A DNA stretch of 64,000 nt, taken from Semisulcospira habei (Eukaryota > Mollusca > Gastropoda > Semisulcospiridae). Within the stretch, counting starts at the first letter, position 1. Every line of letters starts with the position of its first letter. The notes under the pieces are model-generated. The model was not told where the DNA came from, searched no databases, and saw only the letters and a program-made list of their open reading frames with translations. The position numbers were made by a program, and so were the translations under genes. The stretch lies in assembly GCA_036245525.1 (NCBI GenBank), contig BTPG01000006.1:90968229-91032228 (forward strand), written 5' to 3'. Below are positions 30,719 to 41,721 of this stretch, piece by piece.

Positions 30719-31160
30719 TTCTTGCTCACCTACGATAGCAAAAGTGAGTCTGTATTGGGCCTTCCGTCGTCTGTGGTAAACGTTAACCGTTGCATTTTCT
30801 TGGAGACTATTGAAGACACAGACTTCAAACTTGGCCTTTGGATACTTTGTGGCAAGACCTTTATAAACATATCACTTTAAGTGACCAAAGGTGAAGGTTA
30901 CAGTGGGCCAATAAATAGGTAAAAAATTGCCCATTTTGAAAAAAATGGTCTCTTAACAAAATTTTCTTTCAACTTCAAAGCTAAACTTGGTATACAGATG
31001 CCAGATGGTGAAACAGATATTGCAGGTAGTACATGTATTGCCATTTAATATTTAAACAGGTGCTCATAAGAGTGACCTGTCCGAAGGGTCAAGGTCAACG
31101 AAAGGTCATCAAATGATGTACATCAATCATGCACATAAGCTATGAGTGTTTTGCCCTCCT
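30719..31160 (+). repeat. R2 dispersed repeat
   Basis: GCTCACCTACGATAGCAAAA, GCATTTTCTTGGAGACTATT, AAACTTGGCCTTTGGATACT, then diverged downstream units to CACATAAGCTATGAGTG. No coding sequence. Confidence 0.6.
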
Positions 31161-31994
31161 TATGCATATTAGCTGCGAGTGCCTTGTGTCTTCTTCTGTA
31201 ATGTCAGAACAGGGAAGTCCTGTTTGACATATTTAATCTATATGAAACATCAGGCATTGGTGTCCTTGTCTTTCATGTGGGAGTCATCATGACGCTTGTC
31301 TGAATATGACAGCAGTGTGCTGTTGATCGACTGCACACATGTGGGAATAAATGTAAAATTGTGCCTTAATGGCTTTGGATATTGGTATGGTTGTACATGT
31401 GATCAGTAAAGTGTGCATGCTTGTGGAGTTGTTGGGATGAGTGTCTCCTTGGTTTGCATCATTTTGGAGAATTCAAGGGTAGTGCCAGATCAGCTTGGCA
31501 CCGGAAGGTGCCAAGCTCATCTGGCACTACCCTTGAATAATGGGGAATTGTTTTCTTCCATGATTCGTGGAACGAAATGCACACAAACTGTGTGGTTAAA
31601 CATGCACGTCATATTTACGCATTTTGTAGTACCCCAGTAACTGATGTCATCATAAAATACTACTGTGAGCTTAAAGTTAGTTATTGGGATTTAACGCCGA
31701 GCAGGCAACTTGGGTCATCTCTCGGTGGTGTGAACTTAAAGTATATGTAGTTTTATTTTTATTACATTTTCAGGATTATAATTTCTTATCTAGTGAACAT
31801 AGGTCCACGGCTGTGCACAGGCCCACTGTGGCTGTCGTGGGTCCGAAGACGTTTTGCTCCTGGGGTATGGCTTATGGTTTAGTACACTTTTTCAGACCAT
31901 GAAGTATGGTGGAAATTGCTAAGTGTACTGGCCTCTGTCCTAGATCCTCCCAAAACGACTGAGGCCTTATCAGGGGTTAAATCAGAAGTCGGAG
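31161..31994. other. Non-coding stretch with two small repeats
   Basis: Contains an isolated MITE-1 hairpin core (31469-31544, both arms GATTCAAGGGTAGTGCC-type) and an R3 block (31795-31870) shared with 59820-59890. No gene recognised. Confidence 0.5.
31469..31544. mobile_element. MITE-1 hairpin core
   Basis: Only the palindromic centre is left: AATTCAAGGGTAGTGCCAGA and its complement around GGCACCGGAAGGTGCC. The outer arms and TTAA ends are missing. Confidence 0.6.
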
Positions 31995-32006
31995 CGATGA
32001 AGACCT

Positions 32007-35000
32007 TACTTACTTACTTACGCCTGTCACCCCTACCCGGGTATAGGCCGTCGACGAGAGACCTCCAGCAACTCCTGTCCTGTGCTTCTCCTTCGATTCT
32101 ACTCCAGGTGGTTCCCAGTCTCTTGATGTCTGCTTGGAGGTCTCGACGCCAGGAGTTTCTCGGCCTACCTCTTTTCCTCTTTCCCTGGGGGTTCCATGAC
32201 AATGCCTGCCTAGTGATACTGGAAGCTGGCTTTCTCAGACTGTGACCGATCCATCCCCATCTTCTTCGCCCAATTTCATTCTCTGCTGTTATCTGCTCTG
32301 TTCTCTCCCAGAGTCTGACGTTGCTGATCTTCTCTGGCCAGTGGATTTTCAAAATTCTTCTAAGGCAACTGTTCATGAAGGTCTGTACTTTGTTGACTGT
32401 GGTTTTTGTCAATCTCCATGTCTCTGCTCCATATAGGAGAACTGCTTTTACATTGGAGTTGAAAATCCGGACTTTGGTGTGTTGTGACAGCTCTCTGGAA
32501 CTCCATACTTTTTTCAACTGGAGAAAGGCTGCTCTGGCTTTAACGATTCGTGCTCTGACATCTGCATCAGTGCCGCCTTTTTTGTCTATGATGCTCCCGA
32601 GATAGGTGAAGGACTCCACCTCCTCCAACGGGGTGCCAGCAAGCAAGACTGGTTCTTCCCTGGTTGCGTTCAGCCTCATTGTCTTTGTTTTCTGTTTGTG
32701 AATGGTGAGGCCCACTTGGGACGAGATGTCAGCAAGCCTCGTGGTCTTGTCCTGCATTTGTTGATGAGTGTGGGACAGTAATGCCAAGTCGTCTGCAAAA
32801 TCGAGGTCGTCAAGCTGTGTCCACAGTGTCCACTGTATTCCACTTCGTCTGTGCTCTGTGGTCATCTTCATGACCCAGTCTATGGCCAGTAGGAAGAGGA
32901 ACGGAGACAGCAGACACCCCTGCCTGACACCAGTTCTGACCTGGGGCTCTCTGGTGAACTGCCCTTCGTGGATCACGCGACATTTCATGCCATCATAGCT
33001 GCTCTTGATCAGGCGGACGAGCTTTGTGGGTACACCGTAGTGTCGTAGGAGTTTCCACAGAGTCTCTCGGTCCACACTGTCAAATGCTTTCTCATAATCC
33101 ACAAAGTTGACGTACAGCGGGGAGCTCCACTCCAGAGACTGTTCCACGATGATGCGGAGAGTGGCGATCTGGTCTGTACATGATCGGTTCTTCCTGAATC
33201 CTGCTTGCTGGTCTCTCAGCTGGGGGTCAACGGAGCTCTTCATTCTCTCTAGGATGATCCTGTTGAAGACCTTTCCTGGTACTGACAGCAAGGTGATTCC
33301 TCTGTAGTTGGAACACTTGCTGAGGTCGCCTTTCTTGGGAAGCTTGATTAGGTACCCCTCCTTCCAGTCAGCTGGCATCACCTCCTCTTCCCAGATCTTT
33401 CCAAACAGTGGGTACAGCATCTCAACTGTTGTCTCTAGGTCTGCTTTCAGAGACTCCGCTGGGATGCCATCTGGCCCTGCTGCTTTGCCATTCTTCAAAA
33501 ATGCCACTGCTTTTCTGATCTCTTCCCGGCTGGGTCTGTCACAGCTGATGGGTAGGTCGGTCTCTGCCGGCTGGATGTCGGGGGGGTCGGGTGGGCTAGG
33601 TCTGTTCAGTAACTCTTCAAAATACTCGGCCCATCTGTCGAGTTGGTCTGCTCTGTCTGCAATAGGCTTGCCTTCTTTGTCTTTTACTGGTCTTTCTGTA
33701 TGGCCATACTTACCCGACAATCTTCTGGTAATGTCGTAGAGCTGTTTCATGTTGCCGCTGCCTGCTGCCTTTTCTGCCTCTGCTGCCAGGCTGTCTGTGT
33801 AGGCCCTCTTGTCTGCCCTGATACTCCTCTTCACCTCGCGGTTGGCTTCCGAGTATTCCCCCTGTGCCCTTACTTTGGCTGCTCTCGTGCGACTGTTGTT
33901 GACCGCTGCTTTCTTCTGCTTCCTCGCTTCTATCTTCTTCAAGGTCTGTGCCGACAGCCAGTCCTTGTGGTGGTGTTTCCTGAACCCTACAGTGTCTTTG
34001 CAGGTTGAGTTCAGCGCCTCTAACTGCCTTCCACTGCTGCTCTGTGGTGACCGCCTCCTCTTCATTTACTAGCTCCTGTAGCGCTTGAAACCGGTTGGAC
34101 AGCACCAGTTTGAACTCTTCTCTAACTCCAGTTTCTCTCAGGAGGCCTACATTATAGCGCTGTCTTCTTGTTGTCTCTGTGTGGCTTTTCTTTAGCTTGA
34201 GCTTCATTCTTAAGGTAAGCAGATGGTGGTCTGAGGCGACATCTGCTCCCCTCCTCACTCGAACATCTTGAAGGGATCTTCTAAATTTCTTGCTAATGCA
34301 GATATGGTCTATTTGGTTCTCTGTTGTATGGTCAGGTGAGACCCAAGTTGCTTTGTGTATTCTTCTGTGTGGGAAGATGCTGCCTCCAATGACAAGTCGG
34401 TTTAGAGCACAAAAGTCTACAAACCTCTCCCCGTTCTCACTCATCTCCGAGCCTAGTCCCTGTCTCCCCATCACCTCTTCGTATCCGGTGTTGTCCTCCC
34501 CTATTTTGGCATTAAAATCGCCCATGACGATGGTGATGTCTCGCTCCGCACATTTGTCCACGGCACTCTGGAGTCGGTCGTAGAACTCTTGTTTCTCTTC
34601 CTCGTCACTGTCATTGGTGGGCGCATAACACTGGATGACGTTCAGCTTGAGCTTTTTCTTGGTTCTAAAGGCTGCTGTTATAATTCTTGGCCCAAGAGGT
34701 TCCCAGCCCATCAGCGCTCTCTGTGCCACTGGTGACAGCATGAGTGCTACTCCTTCTGTATGGGGGGCATTCTCCTCTTCATGACCTGAATACAGAATCA
34801 TCTCCCCACTTAACAGCCTTTTCTGGCCAGACTGCGTCCATCTGGCTTCACTGATGCCTAGCAGGGAAAAGTTGTACTTTTGCATTTCCGCTGCTATCTG
34901 GGCGGCCTTGCCGCTCTGGTACATGGTCTTGACGTTCCATGTGCCCATGGTTGTATCCCTGGATAGAGAGAGGCGGCTCGGTCCTGTGGCTTCCGAAGAC

Positions 35001-35305
35001 TTCCGGCTTTCACCACAGGACGTCATAAGTCTTCTAGTAGAAGAACCTTCCTCCTCCAGGAAAGGAATTACTGTTAGTCTTTTCGTCGGCGTTTTTGTAG
35101 CTATTTCCTTTTTTGCAGGGTGGGGAAGCTACCCCCACGCCCAACCCCCTTACTAGGAGGACCAGGGGTTTTCTGTCGGGGTCACCTTCCCTTAGACCAT
35201 GTTGGTTCACGGCACCTTATTTCATTCGGTGCACCCCTCTCACGAGGGACCCCCTATCCACCACCCAGGGGACGCGCCTCAGCGCCGTATGGTCCCAGCG
35301 TGAGG
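32007..35305 (-). mobile_element. RTE-like non-LTR retrotransposon copy 2, full length
   Basis: A 3.3-kb element flanked by an 11-bp direct repeat GATGAAGACCT (31996-32006 and 35306-35316). Its 3' end is a run of TAAG units (at 32007-32022), as in RTE-type elements which end in short tandem repeats. It carries endonuclease and reverse transcriptase and no RNase H or separate ORF1. One 2-nt deletion separates the two halves of the ORF. Confidence 0.92.
32014..35026 (-). pseudogene. RTE copy 2 endonuclease-reverse transcriptase, one frameshift
   Basis: Endonuclease frame 35026-34020 (GTWNVKTMYQSG, LLGISEARW, IVMGDFNAKIG, SPDHTTENQIDHI, ASDHHLLTL). RT frame 34065-32014 (PDGIPAESLK, GFRKNRSCTDQ, VDYEKAFDSVD, GVRQGCLLSPFLF, LDFADDLALL, SFTYLGSIID) and a C-terminal part with ETWRLTK, RRWGWIGHSLRKP, NPQGKRKRGRPRNSWRRDL. 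At about 34020 this copy reads TTAGAGGCG where copy 1 reads TTAGAGAGGCG: a 2-nt deletion. Apart from that no stop, so it is young. Clade call (RTE-like) from architecture and tail. Confidence 0.92.
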
Positions 35306-35328
35306 GATGAAGACCTGCTTCAACAAGA

Positions 35329-35663
35329 AACCCCACCCGGGACTGCCCTGGGGACTTCGGTGGGGTTAACTACTTTTTGTTCGCAGGGTGGGTTTTCCCC
35401 TCTATTCTGGGGCATGTGTTTCTGTCTACCCTTGGTCCATTCACCTGTATTTTCCTTTTTTAAACTCTCCCTACTGTCTGCGCTGCCTGTAGCTCTTGAT
35501 ATTTGATGCGTGTTGCTAAATGGTCTTAGGTTTATTTAGCGTATTAGACCGGCTGGTGACATACATTTAATATACTAATTAGTTTTTGTTTTTTTCACAA
35601 GCAGTGCAGGCACGTCCTGAGAAAATCTTGTTTCTGTCGGGACGTTAAGCGATGTACAACCAT
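35329..35663 (+). repeat. R1 SINE-like repeat with 14-bp target duplication
   Basis: Flanked by CTGCTTCAACAAGA (35315-35328 and 35664-35677). Head CCACCCGGGACTGCC, tail GGGACGTTAAGCGATGTACA then ACAACC. About 335 bp, no ORF. Target duplication plus short-repeat tail indicate retroposition, so a SINE or the 3' part of a non-LTR element. I see no convincing tRNA-like promoter boxes. Confidence 0.8.
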
Positions 35664-35721
35664 CTGCTTCAACAAGATCTGGATGCCCTGCAAACCTGGG
35701 AAAAGACATGGCAAATGGAAT

Positions 35722-35926
35722 TTAACCCCACAGTCACATTTCCCAAATTTTTGAGGCGTTACTTAACGACTGTGGTTCAGTTGCAGGAGATGGACTGACC
35801 ATGATAATTCAAGGGTGGTGCTAGATTAGCTTGGCGCCTGACGGTGCCAAGCTAATCTGGCACTACCTTTGAATTATCATGGTCAGTCCATCTCCTACTG
35901 TAGGGTGTCAGGGCTTAATGGGTTAA
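35722..35926 (+). mobile_element. MITE-1 copy inside CR1 remnant
   Basis: TTAA at 35722 and 35923, hairpin centred on about 35840. Excising it with one TTAA restores ...MEFNP-S continuity in the CR1 remnant, a clean demonstration that the target is TTAA. Confidence 0.85.
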
Positions 35927-36616
35927 TCCCAGCAAATGTTTTGTTGTCAACATGCTAACAAGCAAGCGAAAAAAAATAATACCATCTTCCTATCAGCTTC
36001 ATGGCCAAGTACCTGAAACCGTCGGCTCCAACACTATCACTAATGATCTTGCCTCGAACAAGCACATTGAAAGAGTAGCCACTAGAGGAATCAGAACTGT
36101 GGGCTCTCTGTGAAAAATATTTAGTTCCTGTGCTACCCCAGTCAAGGTCACTATCTACACTGCAATATTCCTTTCAATCCTACAGTACATACCTGTTGAC
36201 TGGGATCGGCAACTCCAGAAAGACATCTGGACCCTGGAGAAAGTTCAATGCAAGGCAGTCACCAACTATTCAGATCACCAGGCATAGTTACCTCCCATGT
36301 TGGACAGACTCAGATGGTGAAGCCTCAACGCAGAGCCAACAACCACCTGCCGAGGCTTACAAGATCTATCATTAACTCATTGTCGTCAACCCTTCTGCTT
36401 ATTTCCACCACTCTGATCCACAAACCTTGAGCACCCAAGAAGGTATACATCGAGAGAGCCATGCATCCAGCAATCTAAAACTCGTTCTTCCCCCGCACCC
36501 TTTGCGCTTGAAATAAGTTGTCTGCCACAACCACATTGGCCCCCCACTCCCGAGACCTTCCGCACCTGGCTCGGCTGCCGTCACTACGACGACATTAAGA
36601 CCCTGCCCTTCCTGTA

Positions 36617-36805
36617 AATAGTTATAATTTTTAAATTGATGGCACTGCCCTGACTGGGTGCACATCACTTGCAATACGTATCATGAGAACTACAGGTTGA
36701 TAGCACTGCAATCACTAGCACTGTGTTGATAGCTTACGATCACTAGCACTACATGTCAATAGCATTATGATTGCTGGCACTATGTGTTGCTAGCACGACT
36801 TGTTG
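36617..36805 (+). repeat. Imperfect short tandem repeat
   Basis: Units of about 30-40 bp with GATAGCACT, CACTAGCACT and GCTGGCACT blocks repeat four or five times between 36690 and 36797. Possibly the tail of the CR1 remnant. Confidence 0.5.
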
Positions 36806-37480
36806 CCCACTAGGCACCAGCCTCCATGTGGCATGGGTGGGTAACCTCCTCGGTCACTGACTGAGTGGGCTAGCAGAGGGGTGCCATCTTCGTCCAGGAT
36901 TAGGACTTGATGTCAGCAGATACGTTGTTCAGTCTTTTTCACTTGCCCGGTTTTTAAGGGACTGTGCTAACCCAGGTCCTACCATGTTGGATTGGTCCTT
37001 ACAAATACTCGTGAGCTTTTGGTCCTTTGGATCCTAAGTGTTTGCCGTGCTTGGAGCCCCGTGTCGGGGGAGAAGAGGATCGTGGTGGCTGAGGTTCCCT
37101 TTGGGTTGCGGCTCACTGATGCCAACACTCCACTTCGGCCTTGACTTCTACCTAAACGGGAGGCTAGTCGTACCGGCCTAGTCAATCGGCTCTTGTCACG
37201 TTGAGCCCTATCCCACTGTTGACATGCGGGTTGCTATACGGGGCACCATGCTATAGCCGTTGCTGCTGATTAGGTGCTTTACGCCAGTATTCCCCTGCAT
37301 TCAACAGTGTGATAGAAGGCGGTGGCTCAGACGGTTCAATTGGGCTTAACCCCTTGAGTATATCTTTCGGGCAGTCTCCATTGTGCGTCGGCTGGAGACC
37401 CGCCGACATTTGCACTTTCCCTTGTTGGGCTCGGTGGCGGGCGGGGACCCCCGGGGGATGAATATCTCTACTATTGTAAT

Positions 37481-39917
37481 ATGGAATAAACAAAAAACAA
37501 AACTTGCTCAGAAGCGGCACATAGCCACCAACATTGAACATGACAGTGACTCGGGCTGTGAGGAAGCGACGCCTCGGGCGTCGGCCGTATGGCCTCACTT
37601 CCTCATTGTCCATAGCAAGGTGAAGGAGAAACCTGTTACCAAACTGCATCCTTTTCTGGTGGGTGAGACCCTCAGGAGCCGTGTTGGCAGGCCTGATGCC
37701 CAGCGCCTCAGGTCTGGTGACTTGCTGGTGGAGTGCCGTACCCGGGCACACTCCAGCGGGCTACTGAGGCTCTCTTCCATCCGAGACACTCCAGTGGAGG
37801 TCACACCCCACAAAACTATGAATTCGTCAAGAGGCATAATCAAAGATCAAGCTTTGGCAGAACTGTCAGAAGATGAACTTGTACGGAACCTTAAAGTTAT
37901 TCTCCCCAGGATCAAGCATCTCAACACAGTCAGAAAACTGTCTGCAGCAGATACTGCTGACAGTATTAAGTATTGGTCCTTTGTGTACTAACTTAGAGCT
38001 TTATGATGTAAATACAATGCCAAATGTCGAAATTCATCGTTTTGTGGGTGTATTGTTTTTGTACCCGAGAGTGCAAATTATCGTCTGCATCGGCCTCGTT
38101 TTGAATTTGTGCACATTTACTAGCCTACGTCACAAGGCAGAACCCGGTCAATACTGCAGATGAGGTCATCGGTGGGGGTACACACGTCAGTGTACACTCA
38201 TGTACTGATGTTCTCTGGCATCCCTTTGACATCATTTTCCACGAGAATATAAAATAACCCTTCCATGCTCGCAAGGCTGCCAGAATCAATGCGGGTTCAA
38301 CTTGACCTGCTACCCTGACCCTGAGTAACGACTCGTGCTGGGGGCGTGGCTTGTTCGACTCGGTGACAAACACGTGTCGCGACCAGTGATGTCAGTACCG
38401 CAATTTTGACACACACCTTAGTTTTCAGATCCTTGCAGCATAAAATCTGATGAACTAGCTCGTAACTTTATGATAAAACAGGTTTAAAATCTTGCAAAAT
38501 CAGTAAGAGATAAATTCTACTGAAGATCATGAATTCTGAAAATCAGTCACTAGCGCTCGCGGAACTATAGGAAGATCGACAAAGACTGTAACTGGATTAC
38601 TTACTGATTCACATAGCAAGAAAGCGACAAATTCCGTATGGGCGGTCAAACCAAGCTCTATATTCCCTTGTCCGATGTCAATTCTACTCAGGGGTATCTT
38701 GTCTCTCTCTTTCTTCTCTTCAATTCCGAGTCTGTCATTGTCGGCCAGTGCGAGTCGACTGATACTTTTTTTTTTTTTTTCGCTGGTTCATCCGCCATCT
38801 TGTCTCTGATTGGTTAATAATTATGCAGATGACCTAAGGTCGTATAGAATAGTTATGACATCAGCTACCATCGCCTATCGGAAGCAATCTTTTGACCGGG
38901 TCCAGTCACACGATTCCAGTGGCCTCTTTCGCTTTGAACGGACGAAAGAAAGCATTTGGTGGGACAATGGGGTGGTCACTGTCTAAGTGGGTATCTATAC
39001 TGAAGCCCAGTAAAAGCTTTTTGCGAACTAAAGCATTAAAAAAGGTCGGTCGTGCCCTTTTAAGTCTCAAAGGGTGACTTGCGTCAGGCGCTTCGCTTCC
39101 AAGCGAGGTGGTGGGGAGATCCGTCTCCCTACCATCATCCTGACGTTTGGCACCCCCACCTCTCCTACTACCATCTGGGGAGGTTACTACTCCTTGAGAG
39201 TGAAAAAGTACGTCCCTCTCCCCCTCCGGTGCTTTAAGTGCCAAAAGTATGGCCATGGTCAGAAGACATGCCACCAGGCAGAGGCTTCATGCGTCCGTTG
39301 CACTAAGCCCGGACACTCTGCCGAGTCCTGAGCCACCCCCCTGTGTGTGAATTGCAAGGGGGCGCATATGGCTTCGGACAAGAAATGCCCTCGTTGGATA
39401 TCCAAGTGCAAGATTCAGCAGGTGCGTGTGGAGAAGGGGCTGTCCTTTCTAGACGCCAAAAAAATGGTTGAAGGCCCTGGTGCAGCTGCGGCTGTACCAA
39501 CCTCTTAACACCTCTGTGTATACTTTCAGTGCAGCGGTGGCAGGCAAGTGCCCCACCAAAGACTTCTCATGTCAAACCCCAACTTCTTGGTTGGGAGTGG
39601 AGCCTCGGCTCCTCTCGCCCCTGGAAAGTAACCCTCCTCCGGTGGTGACGAGGAGCCAGGAAACGCAGAAGGCGGACACTGCCGGTCCGGTAGTGCCGCC
39701 TTCTGTTGCCCCTAAGCCTCAGCCCCCACCCAGACCTGCTAGTTTGTCAACGCCAAAGGCTTCTGGCTCTGGTCAGCCTTCTAAGGCCGCTAACTCTAGC
39801 GGCAGGAGCGCAGCCCAGGACCAGAAGTCTAAGAAATCTATGGGACCGCTGTGCGCACGGGCCCAGAAGGGGAACACTGATGTCCCCCTTCAAAACAAAT
39901 ATGCTGCATTGGAGGAG
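37481..39917 (+). pseudogene. Nimb copy 1 ORF1, split and truncated
   Basis: N-terminal part (37481-37894: KLAQKRHIATNIEHDSD to SEDELVRNLK) and C-terminal part (39061-39917) with zinc knuckles CFKCQKYGHGQKTC and CVRCTKPGHSAES, then a TGA at 39329 caused by a small deletion, CVNCKGAHMASDKKC in the next frame. Ends at the deletion junction ...NKYAALEE. Nucleic-acid-binding gag-like protein in the parent. Confidence 0.85.
37895..39060. other. Unidentified 1.17-kb insertion at a TTAA
   Basis: TTAA occurs at both borders (37890-37893 and 39060-39063), and copy 2 has an uninterrupted CCTTAAGTC here. The ends (AGTTATTCTCC and GTCGTGCCCTT) are not clear inverted repeats. Contents: unrecognised A/T-rich sequence, a T-run at 38768, no ORF of note. 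TTAA suggests a piggyBac-type insertion; family unknown. Confidence 0.55.
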
Positions 39918-41045
39918 CCATCCCTAGAACTTCCACATCACTCCCTCGGAAGCTGAGAGTACCATGGTTCAATGAAGAGTGCCGCAAGGCCCAAACAATG
40001 CGCAAATCTGCTCAGCGACGTGCTTTTCGTAATCTGTCGCAAGCGAATATTTTAACATTTAATAGATGGTGGGCAAAAGCCCGTTACGTTTTTAAACGTG
40101 AACGCTGTGCTTCCTGGAGATGCTTCGTCTCATCTTTATCTTCTAGGACTCCATCCCAAAAAGTCTGGAAGGCTGTTCGAAGAATTAGGGCAGGGGTGGC
40201 TCGGCTTCTGTTGGCCATGTTAGAGATGGTGCCAGTTTGGTCACGGATAAAAAGGCTGTGGCCAATTTGCTTGCCTCCACCATTGCCCATAATTCTTCAA
40301 CAGAGCATTATTCACCTTTCTTCCAGAGAGAGAAGGAGAAGCGAGAGTCTTGTACTTGTGATTTTATATCGGATAACTCGGAAGACTATAATGCCCCTTT
40401 TACGTTTTCAGAATTGCAGCAAGCCATGCAGAAATGTACTGACTCTGCTGTTGGATTAGATACCATCCATTGTCAGCTCCTAACACATCTGCCTGAGGAT
40501 TCACCTTGTACTTCTCAAGGCCTTTAACCATATCTGGATAACCGGTCATTTTCCGCCATCTTGGCGCCAGGCTGTGGTTGTGCCAATCCCCAAGCCGGGT
40601 AAGGATCCTTCCGACCCGGGCAACTACCGGCCACTCAATAGCTTTGACATCATGTTTATGTAAAACTATGGAACGCTTGCTCAACGCCCGACTGGTGTGG
40701 CATCTTGAGTCACGGGGTCTCATCACAGACCTCCAGTGCGGTTTCCGGCGCTTCCGTAGTACAACTGACCATCTAGTCCGCTTTGAGTCGTTTATCCGAG
40801 ATGCTTTTGTCAACAAGCAGCATGTTTATGCAATTTTTTTTTTTTTGATCTTGAGAAGGCATATGACACAACCTGGAAGTATGGTATAATGTCTGATTTG
40901 TTGGACATGGGTTTTAAAGGGCACCTGCCCGTTTTTATTCACAATTTTTTGTCTAACCGGTCGTTTCCTGTCCGTGTGGGCTCCACCCTCTCCGACTCCT
41001 TTGAACGGGAGATGGGTGTCCCGCAGGGCAGCATTTTATCTCCTG
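39917..41045 (+). pseudogene. Nimb copy 1 ORF2, middle part
   Basis: Starts at PSLELPHHSL (equivalent to 43973 of copy 2) in shifting frames, with IPKPGKDPSDPG, LQCGFRRFRSTTDHLVRFE and MGVPQGSILSP, where copy 2 is inserted. A T-run at 40836 and a duplicated CACT at 40633 break the frame. Confidence 0.85.
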
Positions 41046-41721
41046 CCTACCCGGCACCGGCCTCCACGTGGCGTAGGTGGGTAGTCCGCTCAGTCCCTGA
41101 CTGAGTGGGCTAGCGGACGGATGCCATCTTTGTCCAGGATTAGGACTTGATGTCAGCAGATATGTTGTTCAGCCTTTTCACTGGTCCGGTTTTTAAGGAG
41201 CTGTGCTAACCTAGGTCGTACCATGTTGGATTGGTCCTTAAAAATACTCGTGACTTTTTGGTCCTTTGGATCCCAAGTGTTTGCCGTGCTTGGAGACCCG
41301 TGTTTCGGGGGAGAAGAGGATCCTGGTGGCTGAGGTTCCCTTTGGGCTGCGGCTCACTGGTGCCAACACTCCACTTCGGCCTTGACTTCTACCTAAACGG
41401 GAGGCTAGTCGTACCGGCCTAGTCAATCGGCTCTTGTCACGTTGAGCCCTATCCCACTGTTGACATGCGGGTTGCTATACGGAGCACCATGTTATAGCTT
41501 CTGCTGCTGATTAGGTGCTTTACGCCAGTATTCCCCTGCATTCAACGGTGTGATAGAAGGCGGTGGCTCAAACGGTTCAATCGGGCTTACCCCCTTGAGT
41601 ATATCTTTCGGGCAGTCTCCATTGTGCGTCGGCTGGAGACCCGCCGACAGTTGCACTTTCCCTTGTTGGGCTCGGTGGCGGGCGGGGACCCCCGGGGGAT
41701 GAATATCTCTACTAATATAAT

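Larger units (their letters stand above)
31985..36616 (+). pseudogene. CR1/Jockey-type RT remnant interrupted by three insertions
   Basis: Removing the RTE copy (32007-35305), R1 (35329-35663) and MITE-1 (35722-35926) with their target duplications leaves a frame reading RSDEDLLQQDLDALQTWEKT and MEFNP, the thumb-side part of a CR1/Jockey reverse transcriptase. It continues in pieces: KVTIYTAIFLSILQYIP, WTLEKVQCKAVTNY, and NSFFPRTL near 36480 to about 36616. Frameshifts and stops are frequent. It is the oldest layer at this site. Confidence 0.7.

Noticed and set aside
32242..35156. Plus-strand ORFs over RTE copy 2
   Set aside because: Antisense shadows of the minus-strand endonuclease-RT gene.
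38400..38520. Hammerhead ribozyme from CTGATGA at 38449
   Set aside because: The GAAA core segment and pairing stems needed for a hammerhead are not present nearby.
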